The position numbers and the translations under genes are program-made. The notes beneath the pieces are model-generated. The model worked only from the letters and a program-made list of their open reading frames with translations, searched no databases and was not told the origin of the DNA. Of a DNA stretch of 32,286 bases, positions 1-6,810 are shown piece after piece. Location: NCBI GenBank assembly GCA_947259165.1, contig CAMYKY010000031.1:4047-36332 (forward strand), in the 5' to 3' direction. The stretch comes from an uncultured Acidobacteriota bacterium (GTDB lineage Bacteria > Acidobacteriota > Vicinamibacteria > Marinacidobacterales > SMYC01). Numbering within the stretch: the stretch's first letter is position 1; every line of letters begins with the position of its first letter.

Positions 1-39
1 CAGGGAGTAATTCAGCGAGCTCAAAGCGTCGAACTGCAT
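1..39 (-). CDS. Start of an MnhC/MbhG-like antiporter subunit (partial, runs off the window)
   Basis: Thirteen codons read from an ATG at 39 down to the window edge (MQFDALSSLNYSL). The ATG lies 2 bases after the stop of the MnhB-type gene, and a GAGG sequence overlaps that gene's end. In Mrp/Mbh antiporter operons the gene after MnhB (MbhF) is MnhC (MbhG), a small NuoK-like membrane subunit, so the identity rests on position only. Too little coding sequence is present to confirm the family. Confidence 0.4.
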   Translation of the reverse strand, partial: MQFDALSSLNYSL

Positions 40-41
40 CG

Positions 42-785
42 TCAGTCCTCTGCGCCCGCAGTCAGAACTTGGAAAATCAGCACGAGCACCGCGGTGACCG
101 CGATGAAGACGCCTACCTCGATCGTGAGGGACCCGATCTCCCGCAGGTGTGCCCCTTCGTATCCCAGTGGAAGCCCGGAGTAATCGAGGAAATTCCGACC
201 GAAGACGATGCTGATCAACCCCGTCAGAAAAAACACTAATACGCCCAGACTTGCGATCGCGAGCGTGGTCGTCGAGCGGAGTTGAAGGCCCAACGCCGAA
301 CCACGAACGAGACGCACGAGGATAATGGCGGCGGCAAAAATGGCGCCGCCCTGGAATCCCCCTCCGGGGCTGGTGTGCCCGTGGACGACAACGTATATGG
401 CAAACAGCGTGATGAAGGGGAACAGTATTCGGGAAGTCGCGTCGAGCACGTCGCTTCCGAACGATTGTACCATAGCGCCAGCCGATGCCTCGCCGCTCTC
501 CGGGCGGATGAACGCGCCAAGCACCAGGAGACATGCCAGAACCGCGGTAAAGATCACGACCGTTTCGCCAAGCGTGTCATAACTTCGATAATCAGCGAGC
601 ACCGCTGTGACCATATTGGGGGCACCGGTCTCGTCCTGTGCGTGCTCGATGTAGCGGGGCGAGACGTGCTCGGCGGCGGGTGCGGTCGGATCACCCATCG
701 TCGGTAGATCACGCGCCGCGTAGAACAAGACGGCCGCGGTCGCGACGAGAGGAACCCAGGCGAAGCGCTGGAAGAGATTTCGCAC
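42..785 (-). CDS. mnhB: Fused MbhE-like + MnhB (MbhF) subunit of a cation/proton antiporter
   Basis: A 247-residue membrane protein of a multisubunit Na+(K+)/H+ antiporter. Residues about 1-92 look like MbhE: a membrane helix, an extracytoplasmic loop, then YRSYDTLGETVVIFTA (66-81). Residues about 115-247 are the MnhB domain, with the family hallmark GHTSPGGGFQGG (136-147) and further membrane helices. These two parts are separate genes in archaeal Mbh operons; in classical Mrp systems the MbhD/E parts are the C-terminus of the big MnhA subunit. Here MbhE and MbhF are one polypeptide. The start is GTG at 785, 4 bases after the upstream stop, so translation is probably coupled. The MnhB assignment is firm; the MbhE assignment of the N-terminal half is from motif memory and gene order. 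Confidence 0.85.
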   Translation of the reverse strand: MRNLFQRFAWVPLVATAAVLFYAARDLPTMGDPTAPAAEHVSPRYIEHAQDETGAPNMVTAVLADYRSYDTLGETVVIFTAVLACLLVLGAFIRPESGEASAGAMVQSFGSDVLDATSRILFPFITLFAIYVVVHGHTSPGGGFQGGAIFAAAIILVRLVRGSALGLQLRSTTTLAIASLGVLVFFLTGLISIVFGRNFLDYSGLPLGYEGAHLREIGSLTIEVGVFIAVTAVLVLIFQVLTAGAED

Positions 786-789
786 GAGC

Positions 790-1032
790 CTAGTCCACTT
801 CCCGGTCAGTGCGGTAGATCGCGGAAACGAAGAACACTGTGGTGATAGCCGCGCCCACGGCGGCTTCGGTGAAGGCTACGTCGAGTGCGCCCAGGAGCGC
901 AAAGAGGATTGCGGAAAAGAAACTAAACGCTCCGAACGTGACGACGGCGGCAAGAAGGTCTGGAACTCTCAAAGCGAATATGGCGCAGACAACCATGAGC
1001 GCCAGAAAAAACGTAACCAGTGGCGCAATCAT
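790..1032 (-). CDS. DUF4040/MbhD-like antiporter subunit
   Basis: An 80-residue, almost wholly hydrophobic protein with about three membrane helices. The segment LGALDVAFTEAAVGAAITTV is typical of the DUF4040 (MbhD) domain, which matches a C-terminal part of MnhA in classical Mrp antiporters. The open frame extends upstream to 1179, but that extension is very basic, has no membrane character and is translated from a repeat-like sequence. I therefore place the start at the ATG at 1032 (MIAPLVTFF). It lies between mnhG and the MbhE/MnhB fusion, exactly where MbhD sits in Mbh-type operons. A 133-base gap separates it from mnhG, the only loose junction in this operon. Confidence 0.8.
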   Translation of the reverse strand: MIAPLVTFFLALMVVCAIFALRVPDLLAAVVTFGAFSFFSAILFALLGALDVAFTEAAVGAAITTVFFVSAIYRTDREVD

Positions 1033-1101
1033 GGTTTGAAAGAAACCGCGGAGGTCGAATGTCGTAATGCCGCGAAAAAGAACGCAACCAGTGCGTCGGC
1101 T

Positions 1102-1158
1102 TCTTGCTGTGTTCTCTCTGCGACTTCGCGTCTTCGCGCCCTTGCGTTGAGTCTTCCC
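1102..1158. repeat. Short-period 'CGCGAAG' dispersed repeat inside the antiporter operon
   Basis: On the minus strand this stretch reads as a run of near-repeats about 8-10 bases long (ACGCAAGG, GCGCGAAGAC, GCGAAGTCGC, AGAGAGAAC). I recall this style of element from intergenic regions of many environmental bacterial genomes; that is memory, not a search. It fills most of the 133-base gap between mnhG and the DUF4040 gene and accounts for the spurious basic N-terminal extension of the longer open frame. Confidence 0.45.
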
Positions 1159-1165
1159 ATCGATG

Positions 1166-1471
1166 TCACCCGGAATCACGCGGTTCAGACCAGGGGACCA
1201 GGCCCGCGCGGTGCGCGGCGCGGCCGAGCGCGTGGGTTGCGGTCGGGTTCGCGAGTCCCACGAACAAGATGATGAACAGGATCTTTGCGCCGTTGAGAGT
1301 GGCGCCTTCCAGGAGGGCGAGTCCGAAAACCATGAGAGCCACGCCGAGAGTGTCGCTTTTACCCATGGCGTGCAGTCGTGTGAAAAAGTCTGGGAAGCGA
1401 AGGATTCCCAGAGCTCCGGTAAAAATGAAGAAAAAACCCAACCCGAGCGAGGTGCACGCGACCGCCGTCAT
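1166..1471 (-). CDS. mnhG: Na+/H+ antiporter subunit MnhG (MbhC)
   Basis: A 101-residue protein with three hydrophobic segments. The MnhG/PhaG signature is GILRFPDFFTRLHAMGKSDT (about 22-41), followed by a FGLALLEG helix and a C-terminal helix ending in NPTATHALGRAAHRAG, the usual family end. It is a small accessory subunit of the Mrp/Mnh complex, required for assembly in characterised systems. The ATG at 1471 overlaps the mnhF stop by four bases (ATGA). A repeat-like spacer follows on the downstream side. The assignment is secure from motif and neighbours. Confidence 0.92.
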   Translation of the reverse strand: MTAVACTSLGLGFFFIFTGALGILRFPDFFTRLHAMGKSDTLGVALMVFGLALLEGATLNGAKILFIILFVGLANPTATHALGRAAHRAGLVPWSEPRDSG

Positions 1472-1740
1472 GCCTGCCCCGTCTCCTTACCTTCGAAGTA
1501 TTTAGCGAGCGCGAGGGATCCGATGAAAGTGATGAGAGTGTACGACAGGGTGATATCGACAAAAATATCTTCGCGACCCGTGACGCGTCCGATGAGCAAC
1601 AAAAGCACGATGGTCTTGGTGCCGATGAGCCCGAGCCCACTCAGCCGATCCCACAGGGTCGGGCCCCGGAGTAGGCGGAACAGCGATAGCGACATCGTCA
1701 AGGCGATGCCGACCGTCATGACGGCGAGAAAGAGGGTCAC
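1468..1740 (-). CDS. mnhF: Na+/H+ antiporter subunit MnhF (MbhB)
   Basis: A 90-residue protein with three membrane helices and the MnhF motif RGPTLWDRLSGLGLIGTK (about 25-42), then VDITLSYTLITFIGSLALAKY near the C-terminus. It is a small integral subunit of the multisubunit cation/proton antiporter. The start is GTG at 1740, overlapping the mnhE stop by four bases (GTGA); its own stop overlaps the mnhG ATG. This indicates translational coupling along E-F-G. Confidence 0.92.
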   Translation of the reverse strand: MTLFLAVMTVGIALTMSLSLFRLLRGPTLWDRLSGLGLIGTKTIVLLLLIGRVTGREDIFVDITLSYTLITFIGSLALAKYFEGKETGQA

Positions 1741-2300
1741 TGTTCAGTTGGCCTTGCAAACAGCGCGCTCACCCGGGCCTTCATGTCGCCGGGCTGAGAC
1801 GTTTGAAGCGCTTCCGCCGATTGTTGATTGAGTGCGTGAACGAGAAACTCGTCCCCGTGAACGTCGATGGTAACTGTGCCCGGTGTCAGCGTGATGGAGT
1901 TGGCGAGCATGGCGCGGGCGAGGTTGTGGGGCAGCTCGTGCCGGAATCGAAAAAGAGTCGGGGCAATTTTCATGGACGGGTTGAGAACGACCACGGCGAC
2001 CTGAACGGACGCGACGATGATCTGCCACGTCAGCCACGGGAGGTAGAGGACCAGCCGAAGCCACGGCACCGCAAAAAATGGATGCCGGCCGATTGGGCCG
2101 ACCGGTGGATTCATGGCGTAGAGATAGCACGTCATGTACGCCACTCCGGCGGCGGCGAGCGCTCCCGCGCCAAGGTGGAACAAGTCGAGCTTTCCCGAGA
2201 GGACGATCCAAAAGATGAACAAAACGAGCGCCAAGGGTACGCTCTCATGAAGAGGTAGCCGTTCCGAGGAAGACGAATGAACTTGCATAGTGCGCATCAC
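1737..2300 (-). CDS. mnhE: Na+/H+ antiporter subunit MnhE (MbhA)
   Basis: Up to 187 residues. A hydrophilic N-terminus of about 20 residues precedes membrane helices (LALVLFIFWIVLSG and others), then the conserved MnhE segment LANSITLTPGT and a cytoplasmic tail with TIDVHGDEFLVHAL. It is the first gene of the operon and faces murJ across a 65-base divergent gap. The frame opens with GTG at 2300; ATG codons at 2297 and 2288 are equally plausible starts and no clear ribosome site decides. The complex exports Na+ or K+ in exchange for protons in known systems; the ion here cannot be told from sequence. Confidence 0.9.
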   Translation of the reverse strand: MMRTMQVHSSSSERLPLHESVPLALVLFIFWIVLSGKLDLFHLGAGALAAAGVAYMTCYLYAMNPPVGPIGRHPFFAVPWLRLVLYLPWLTWQIIVASVQVAVVVLNPSMKIAPTLFRFRHELPHNLARAMLANSITLTPGTVTIDVHGDEFLVHALNQQSAEALQTSQPGDMKARVSALFARPTEQ

Positions 2301-2365
2301 GAACGGGTGTCGCGTCCGGCTGGCGTCTAGAAAAACATACCACGAAATGTAATATTATTGGCACC
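2301..2365. promoter_or_regulatory. Divergent mnhE/murJ intergenic region
   Basis: This 65-base spacer separates the divergent antiporter and murJ operons and must hold both promoters unless transcripts start further in. It contains an AT-rich patch (2329-2360). TAATAT at 2350-2355 could be a -10 for murJ, but it lies only 10 bases before the annotated ATG, which would make a leaderless or nearly leaderless mRNA. I see no convincing -35 box on either strand. Confidence 0.3.
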
Positions 2366-4072
2366 ATGGCTTCCCCCTCCGAGATGGAGAGTGCCCCGGA
2401 CGGAAGCCGAGCCGTCTCTGACGATAGCGGCGCTGCAAAAGGACCCGATGCTAGCAACGCGTCCGGTCGAGCCCTCACCCGTTCTGCAGGGACCGTCAGC
2501 ATCGGTGTCATGGTGTCTCGTGTTCTCGGACTCGTCCGCGAGCAAGTCCTCGCCTATTTGTTCTCGGCGCGGATCGGCCTCGATGCTTACTACGCGGCGT
2601 TTCGCATCCCGAACCTTCTTCGCGACATGTTTGGCGAGGGGGCTTTGAGCAAAGCGTTCGTTTCGACGTTTTCCGAGATTCAGGAAAAAGAGGGAAACGA
2701 TGCCGCGCTTCGTCTGGTGAACCTCGTGTTGAGCGCGCTGATACTCGTCGTCGGCGCGTTCACGTTGCTCGGTGTCGTGTATGCGGACGTCATCGTCGGG
2801 GTGGTATTTCCTGGCGGCGGATTCGATACGTCGCTGGCGCCGGAAGCGAGCTACGGTTTCGCGTCCAAGCGGGAGCTCACAGTACGCCTGACGCAGATCA
2901 TGTTCCCGTTCATCTTCTTCGTCAGCCTGGCGGCTCTGGTCATGGGGGTGCTCAACGCGCGCGGCCGCTTCTTGATCCCTGCTTTGGCCTCGTCGTTTTT
3001 CAATGTCGGCTCGATCGTCGTTGGCGTGAGCGGGTACTACCTGGCGCCCCGCTACGGGTATCACCCAACGATGGGCATGGCGACCGGGGTGTTGGCGGGC
3101 GGAGCGCTCCAACTTCTCTGGCAGCTCCCCACGTTATTCCGACTGGGGTATCGATATCGGCTGGTGATCTCCTTTCGCGATCCTTGGCTCGGTAAGGTCA
3201 TGCGCCTGTTCGGCCCCGGCGCGCTCATCGCATCGACGGTTCAAGTGAACCTGCTCGTCAACTCGATCTTTGCATCGATGGGAGAGGGTTGGCTGACGTG
3301 GATCATGCAGGCGTACCGGATTCTTCACCTGCCGCTCGGTCTCATTGCGGTTGCGGTGTCGGTGGCGACGCTTCCTGCGCTTAGCCGTGCTCGGGCGAAG
3401 GCGGACCGCGATAGTTTTCGCGACACGTTCTCGCTGGCGACGCGACTCGTCATCCTGTTCACGGTGCCGGCAACGATCGGCCTTTTGGTGCTCGCGCCTC
3501 CGATCGTTCGCCTGATATTCGAACAGGGCCAATTTGGGCCAGAAGACACGTTACAGGTCGCAGGCGCACTTCGGTTTTACGCCGTGGGCTTGCTGAGCTT
3601 CGCGGCCATCAAGATCGTGACCGACGGCTTCTACGCGCTTCAGGACATTCGCGCCCCGCTCATGGTGAGCTTCGTGAGCATCGCGTCGAACGCGGGCTTG
3701 AATTGGTTCTTCGTGGTGGTCCTGGGGATGGATCACCGCGGTTTGGCGCTTGCGACGTCGACAACGATGACGATTTCGGTAATATGGCTGTGGATGTTGC
3801 TGCGACGACGGACCGAGGTGGGTCGGCTTGACGGCGGCCGGACCCTCGTGACCCTCGTGAAGACCGTCGCTGCATCGGTTCTGATGGGTGTGTTCGTGCT
3901 CGGGACGATCCGATTTCTCGACGGTTCGTACGGACACGCCCTCGTGTGGACGCGACTCTTTCAGGTCGGAAGTGCGATCGGTGTCGGAGTCGTTGTCTTC
4001 GTCGCGGGGTGCAAGTTGCTGCGCGTCAGCGAATTGGACCAAGCGTTCGACGCGTTGAGATCTCGGAGGTGA
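2366..4072 (+). CDS. murJ: Lipid II flippase MurJ (MviN)
   Basis: A 568-residue polytopic membrane protein of the MOP superfamily that moves lipid II across the inner membrane for peptidoglycan synthesis. The N-terminal signature SRVLGLVREQ and GLDAYYAAFRIPNLLRDMFG is diagnostic. R52, R58, D73 and R86 fall at a constant offset of 34 from E. coli MurJ R18, R24, D39 and R52, the residues known to matter for activity. The 34-residue excess is a hydrophilic, Ser/Ala-rich N-terminal tail. The ATG at 2366 lacks a Shine-Dalgarno sequence, so part of the tail could be over-called, though no better start is obvious before the first helix. It is followed by an outer-membrane protein gene after one base. 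Confidence 0.95.
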   Translation: MASPSEMESAPDGSRAVSDDSGAAKGPDASNASGRALTRSAGTVSIGVMVSRVLGLVREQVLAYLFSARIGLDAYYAAFRIPNLLRDMFGEGALSKAFVSTFSEIQEKEGNDAALRLVNLVLSALILVVGAFTLLGVVYADVIVGVVFPGGGFDTSLAPEASYGFASKRELTVRLTQIMFPFIFFVSLAALVMGVLNARGRFLIPALASSFFNVGSIVVGVSGYYLAPRYGYHPTMGMATGVLAGGALQLLWQLPTLFRLGYRYRLVISFRDPWLGKVMRLFGPGALIASTVQVNLLVNSIFASMGEGWLTWIMQAYRILHLPLGLIAVAVSVATLPALSRARAKADRDSFRDTFSLATRLVILFTVPATIGLLVLAPPIVRLIFEQGQFGPEDTLQVAGALRFYAVGLLSFAAIKIVTDGFYALQDIRAPLMVSFVSIASNAGLNWFFVVVLGMDHRGLALATSTTMTISVIWLWMLLRRRTEVGRLDGGRTLVTLVKTVAASVLMGVFVLGTIRFLDGSYGHALVWTRLFQVGSAIGVGVVVFVAGCKLLRVSELDQAFDALRSRR

Positions 4073-4073
4073 A

Positions 4074-4868
4074 ATGACGGCGATTCCTTGGACGTCGGTG
4101 CTGGCGTTGGTGATGATTTCCGGCGGGAGCGCATTCGCGCAGGCGCAACGTCCCAGCCCGAACTTCGGAGAACAGGGTACGGTCGAGCTCGAGGTTCGAC
4201 GATGGCGCTCGGACCTGGTTTCCGAGCTGCGCTTTTCGGTGCCGGGAACGTTTGGGACGGATTTCGACCCGGTCGCGGACTTGGGCCTTCCGCCGGAGCG
4301 AGCGTTCGACTACCACTTTGGGGTGCGGATCACGCGCAGAATTCGGATCCGAGCCAATTGGTTACGGGTTAGCTACGCCGCGGACACGGTGGCGGAGCTC
4401 CCGCTAATCATCTCGGGTGACTTCTACCCTTCGGGAAGTATCGTGACCTCGATGTTGGAGCTCGAACAGTGGCGTGGCGGGCTCGAGTTCGATCTCCTGC
4501 GCGGCCAGTATGGTTGGCTGGCGGTCGTCGGCGAATGGGCTCGGTTCTCCGCGAAGAATGCCTATAGCAGCCCGGAGCAGGAAACGATTCCGCTACCGTT
4601 GAAGATGGACCTTCCGTTCTTTGGGGCAATGACGCGAATCTATCTGACACCGGCGCTGGCGGTTTCGATTGAGGGACTCGGGATGAAGCGCGAGGCCATC
4701 GGAGTGATGACGGACTTCGACGCCTCGGTGACGTACAGCGTTATTCCCAACCTCGGGTTTTCGTACGGTTATCGGAACTCGTACAATCGGTTCAAAGAGA
4801 ACGAGCCCGCGTCCCGGTCCATCTATCGCTTGAAGGGACAGTATTTCTCCGTCACGGTTCGCTTTTGA
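4074..4868 (+). CDS. Putative outer-membrane beta-barrel protein
   Basis: A 264-residue protein with a signal peptide (hydrophobic core about 8-18, likely cleavage after A22 or A24). The rest is rich in alternating polar/hydrophobic strands with aromatic girdles, for example FDYHFGVRITRRIRIRANWLRVSY and a C-terminal YFSVTVRF. The terminal phenylalanine is the usual Bam-recognition end of outer-membrane barrels. Length suggests about 8-12 strands. I do not recognise a named family. The ATG is one base after the murJ stop, with a strong ribosome site (GGAGG, 4065-4069) inside the murJ end, and its stop overlaps the xerD start. Export and barrel nature are inferred; function is unknown. Confidence 0.75.
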   Translation: MTAIPWTSVLALVMISGGSAFAQAQRPSPNFGEQGTVELEVRRWRSDLVSELRFSVPGTFGTDFDPVADLGLPPERAFDYHFGVRITRRIRIRANWLRVSYAADTVAELPLIISGDFYPSGSIVTSMLELEQWRGGLEFDLLRGQYGWLAVVGEWARFSAKNAYSSPEQETIPLPLKMDLPFFGAMTRIYLTPALAVSIEGLGMKREAIGVMTDFDASVTYSVIPNLGFSYGYRNSYNRFKENEPASRSIYRLKGQYFSVTVRF

Positions 4869-5749
4869 GAGAGTCTTTTCTTCACTACCTCGAGGTTGAA
4901 CGGGGACTCTCGCGCAACACCCTCGAGGCCTACCGCCGCGATGTTGCGAAACTGGAAGCGTTCGCAAAAAAGCACGGTCGTGGATTGAAATCTCTGACGG
5001 CGTCGGACTTGCGGGAGTTCCTTCGCGATCTTCACCGCCACGGACTCTCGCTTCGCTCGATCGGTCGAACCACATCGGCGATCCGAGGGCTCTACAAGTT
5101 CGCGGTGTCCGAGGGTCACCTGAGGCGCGATCCTGCGGAACAGATCGAGTCCGCTCGGCTCCACCGGAATCTGCCAAACTACCTCGCGCTCGACGAAGTC
5201 GATCGCCTGCTCGCGGTCTCGGACGTGTCGACCGCGGACGGACTTCGAGATCGCGCGATGCTCGAGCTCCTCTACGCGACGGGCCTTCGCGTCTCGGAGC
5301 TCATTTCGCTAGAGCTCGGTGATTTCAACTTCGATGTCGGCTATCTCGAGTGTGAAGGCAAAGGCCGCAAGGAACGTGTCGTGCCCTTCGGGCGGTCCGC
5401 GAAGACGTGGCTGGAGCGCTACCTTCGCGACGGGCGACCCGGGCTCGTCCGCGGTTCGAGCAACGCGTTTTTTTTGAGCCGCCTCGGCAAAGCGATGACG
5501 CGCCAGCGCTTTTTCCAGATTCTCAGAAGTTGCGGCAAACGCGCTGGCATCGAGAGGACTCTTTCTCCCCATGTCGTCCGCCACTCCTTCGCGACCCACC
5601 TGCTCGAGCGCGGTGCCGACCTGCGTAGCCTGCAGCTGATGCTAGGGCATTCGAACATCGGAACGACGCAGATCTACACCCACGTGAGCCGCGAACGACT
5701 GCGTCGAATCTACGACCAGCACCATCCCCGTGCCCGCGCCAAATCGTGA
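4865..5749 (+). CDS. xerD: Tyrosine recombinase XerD
   Basis: A 294-residue site-specific recombinase that, with XerC, resolves chromosome dimers at dif. The N-terminal SAM-like DNA-binding domain (about 1-95) has LSRNTLEAYRRDV. The catalytic domain shows the full set: R142 (ATGLRVSEL), K166 (EGKGRKERVVPFG), H236 and R239 (SPHVVRHSF), H262 (LGHSNIGTTQ) and nucleophile Y271 (IYTHV). The segment MTRQRFF and the C-terminal RLRRIYDQHHPRA match XerD rather than XerC as I remember them. The start is TTG at 4865, overlapping the barrel gene's stop by four bases (TTGA). No other in-frame start precedes the conserved N-terminus. Confidence 0.93.
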   Translation: MRESFLHYLEVERGLSRNTLEAYRRDVAKLEAFAKKHGRGLKSLTASDLREFLRDLHRHGLSLRSIGRTTSAIRGLYKFAVSEGHLRRDPAEQIESARLHRNLPNYLALDEVDRLLAVSDVSTADGLRDRAMLELLYATGLRVSELISLELGDFNFDVGYLECEGKGRKERVVPFGRSAKTWLERYLRDGRPGLVRGSSNAFFLSRLGKAMTRQRFFQILRSCGKRAGIERTLSPHVVRHSFATHLLERGADLRSLQLMLGHSNIGTTQIYTHVSRERLRRIYDQHHPRARAKS

Positions 5750-5770
5750 AGGTTCCCCTTTTTGGAGAGG

Positions 5771-5792
5771 CCGGCGAGCGATAGCTCGCCGG
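5771..5792. repeat. Perfect 9-bp hairpin, copy A of an intergenic repeat
   Basis: CCGGCGAGC, GATA loop, GCTCGCCGG: a perfect 9-bp stem 21 bases after the xerD stop. No T-run follows on the plus strand, so it is not a textbook terminator. Read on the minus strand from 5799, CCCTCACCCGGCGAGCT then TCGCTCGCC is shared almost exactly with the element at 26626-26650, so it is a dispersed repeat. Confidence 0.6.
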
Positions 5793-6032
5793 GTGAGGGA
5801 GTGCAACTGCGCGCCGCACTGTGGGCCGACCTGTGCCACCACGCGAACTTTGAACAAAACAAAGTCCTGCCCGCCTGCGCCTGAGCACTAGCCAAGAAAC
5901 TCCCTCGGTCCCATCACCTCGCGAATCGTGAACAGGGGTGTCTTCCCGAGAGGACACGGTCCCTGCGTCGGTGCCGACTCGTTCCGGCATGCATTTTGCT
6001 GTCTCATTGAATACCCGTCGCAGGAGGTTGTC
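5793..6032. other. Non-coding stretch between xerD and the His-rich lipoprotein
   Basis: Together with 5750-5792 this gap is 283 bases. Open frames here are interrupted or are shadows without a ribosome site. The only further structure seen is a weak inverted repeat, ACTTTG (5847-5852) with CAAAGT (5860-5865). A promoter for the lipoprotein gene should lie here, but I cannot point to convincing boxes. Confidence 0.4.
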
Positions 6033-6299
6033 ATGCACAACGTGGTTCGTTTGACTCTCGCGCTGGCGTTTTTGAGCGCGTGCGGTGGACACCATCACGG
6101 GTACTACTACGAAACTCCGTCGCCCCGCGAATATCGCCATCACCATCGACTCGAATGCAATCACGCCGTGGAGTGTCGCTACTACGGCGGTGCGCATCAC
6201 TTCATGCCGCATCGCAGTCACGACCGCTACTGGCACGTTCACCGTACCGAGCATGGGTACAAACGCTGCTACGTGGTGCGGAAGCGACATGACTACTAG
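6033..6299 (+). CDS. Small histidine- and tyrosine-rich lipoprotein
   Basis: An 88-residue protein with a lipoprotein signal: MHNVVRLTLALAFLSACGG, lipobox L-S-A-C and lipidated Cys17. The mature part of about 72 residues carries 15 His in clusters (HHH twice, HH, WHVH), many Tyr and Arg, and three more Cys. That composition suggests metal binding, but no family is recognised. The start is the ATG at 6033, preceded by a perfect AGGAGG at 6022-6027. The longer frame from 5928 would bury the signal peptide and is rejected. No close neighbour on the same strand indicates a function. Confidence 0.75.
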   Translation: MHNVVRLTLALAFLSACGGHHHGYYYETPSPREYRHHHRLECNHAVECRYYGGAHHFMPHRSHDRYWHVHRTEHGYKRCYVVRKRHDY

Positions 6300-6315
6300 A
6301 TGGCAGCAGGAGATT

Positions 6316-6342
6316 CCACCACGGAGTTACGGAGGCACGGAG
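6316..6342. repeat. 'CACGGAG' dispersed repeat, copy 1
   Basis: CCACCACGGAGTTACGGAG followed by GCACGGAG, with an internal period of about 8-10 bases. A related element occurs in inverse orientation at 26745-26793. It lies just after the His-rich lipoprotein stop and before the DUF4440 gene. I recall this sequence type as a very widespread intergenic repeat in environmental bacteria. Confidence 0.5.
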
Positions 6343-6350
6343 GGTTCGCA

Positions 6351-6380
6351 TTGAAAAAAACGATCGCTAGAAAGTAGTAA
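6351..6380 (+). promoter_or_regulatory. Possible promoter for the DUF4440 gene
   Basis: TTGAAA (6351-6356), an 18-base spacer, then TAGTAA (6375-6380) in an A-rich patch. The -35 matches consensus at five of six positions, the -10 poorly. If used, transcription would begin near 6387, after the GTG at 6382, favouring the downstream ATG at 6439 as the real start. Confidence 0.25.
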
Positions 6381-6438
6381 TGTGTTCCTATTCGGTGGGG
6401 CGCCGCTCTTGTGGTCGTCGGCAGGGGATTCGTCGAAA

Positions 6439-6810
6439 ATGGATGGGGAAATGGCGGCGCAGATTCGTGCGCTTGAAGAGAAGTTGTCGTCACCGGCCGT
6501 CCGGTCGTCGGAGCAAGAGCTTTCGGTTCTGCTGGGGGACGATTTTTGTGAGTTCGGAAGCTCCGGCCGGACGTTCGACAAGAAGGAGATTGTCGACGCG
6601 CTTGTTCGCGAGGAGTCTCCAACCGACTGTGTGCTCGAGGATTTTTCGGCTCGGCGTGTGAGCACTGAGGTCGTGCTGGCAACCTACCGATCGATCTGCG
6701 CGGCGGGTCAACGCACCGCGCTGAGAAGCTCACTATGGGTTTTTCGACCGGGTCGATGGCAGCTCGTCTTTCATCAAGGCACTCGCATAGCCCACCACGC
6801 GGCCCCGTAG
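6439..6810 (+). CDS. DUF4440 / NTF2-like family protein
   Basis: A 123-residue soluble protein. After an amphipathic helix (IRALEEKLSSPAVR) comes LLGDDFCEFGSSGRTFDKKE, which is the typical DUF4440 opening, and near the end WVFRPGRWQLVFHQGT, the typical closing strand. Members of this cone-fold group bind small ligands or act as enzymes, but the family name does not give a function. The frame is open from GTG 6382; I prefer ATG 6439 because AGGGGA (6423-6428) is 10 bases upstream and the helix begins right after. ATG 6451 is a third option. It lies upstream of the lipid cluster on the same strand but 311 bases away, so is probably a separate unit. Confidence 0.7.
   Translation: MDGEMAAQIRALEEKLSSPAVRSSEQELSVLLGDDFCEFGSSGRTFDKKEIVDALVREESPTDCVLEDFSARRVSTEVVLATYRSICAAGQRTALRSSLWVFRPGRWQLVFHQGTRIAHHAAP

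Noticed and set aside
2327..3112. 261-codon minus-strand frame opposite murJ
   Set aside because: Charged, repetitive composition opposite MurJ residues R52-R86; a shadow frame.
5771..5792. Rho-independent terminator after xerD
   Set aside because: The stem is perfect but no T-run follows on the plus strand, and the same unit recurs elsewhere, so it is treated as a repeat.
5847..5865. ACTTTG...CAAAGT inverted repeat as an operator
   Set aside because: Only 6 bp with a 7-base loop and no link to a promoter; likely chance.
5523..6290. 255-codon minus-strand frame across the xerD end and the His-rich lipoprotein
   Set aside because: Overlaps the XerD catalytic C-terminus and a lipoprotein gene that has a perfect AGGAGG and lipobox; no domain seen.
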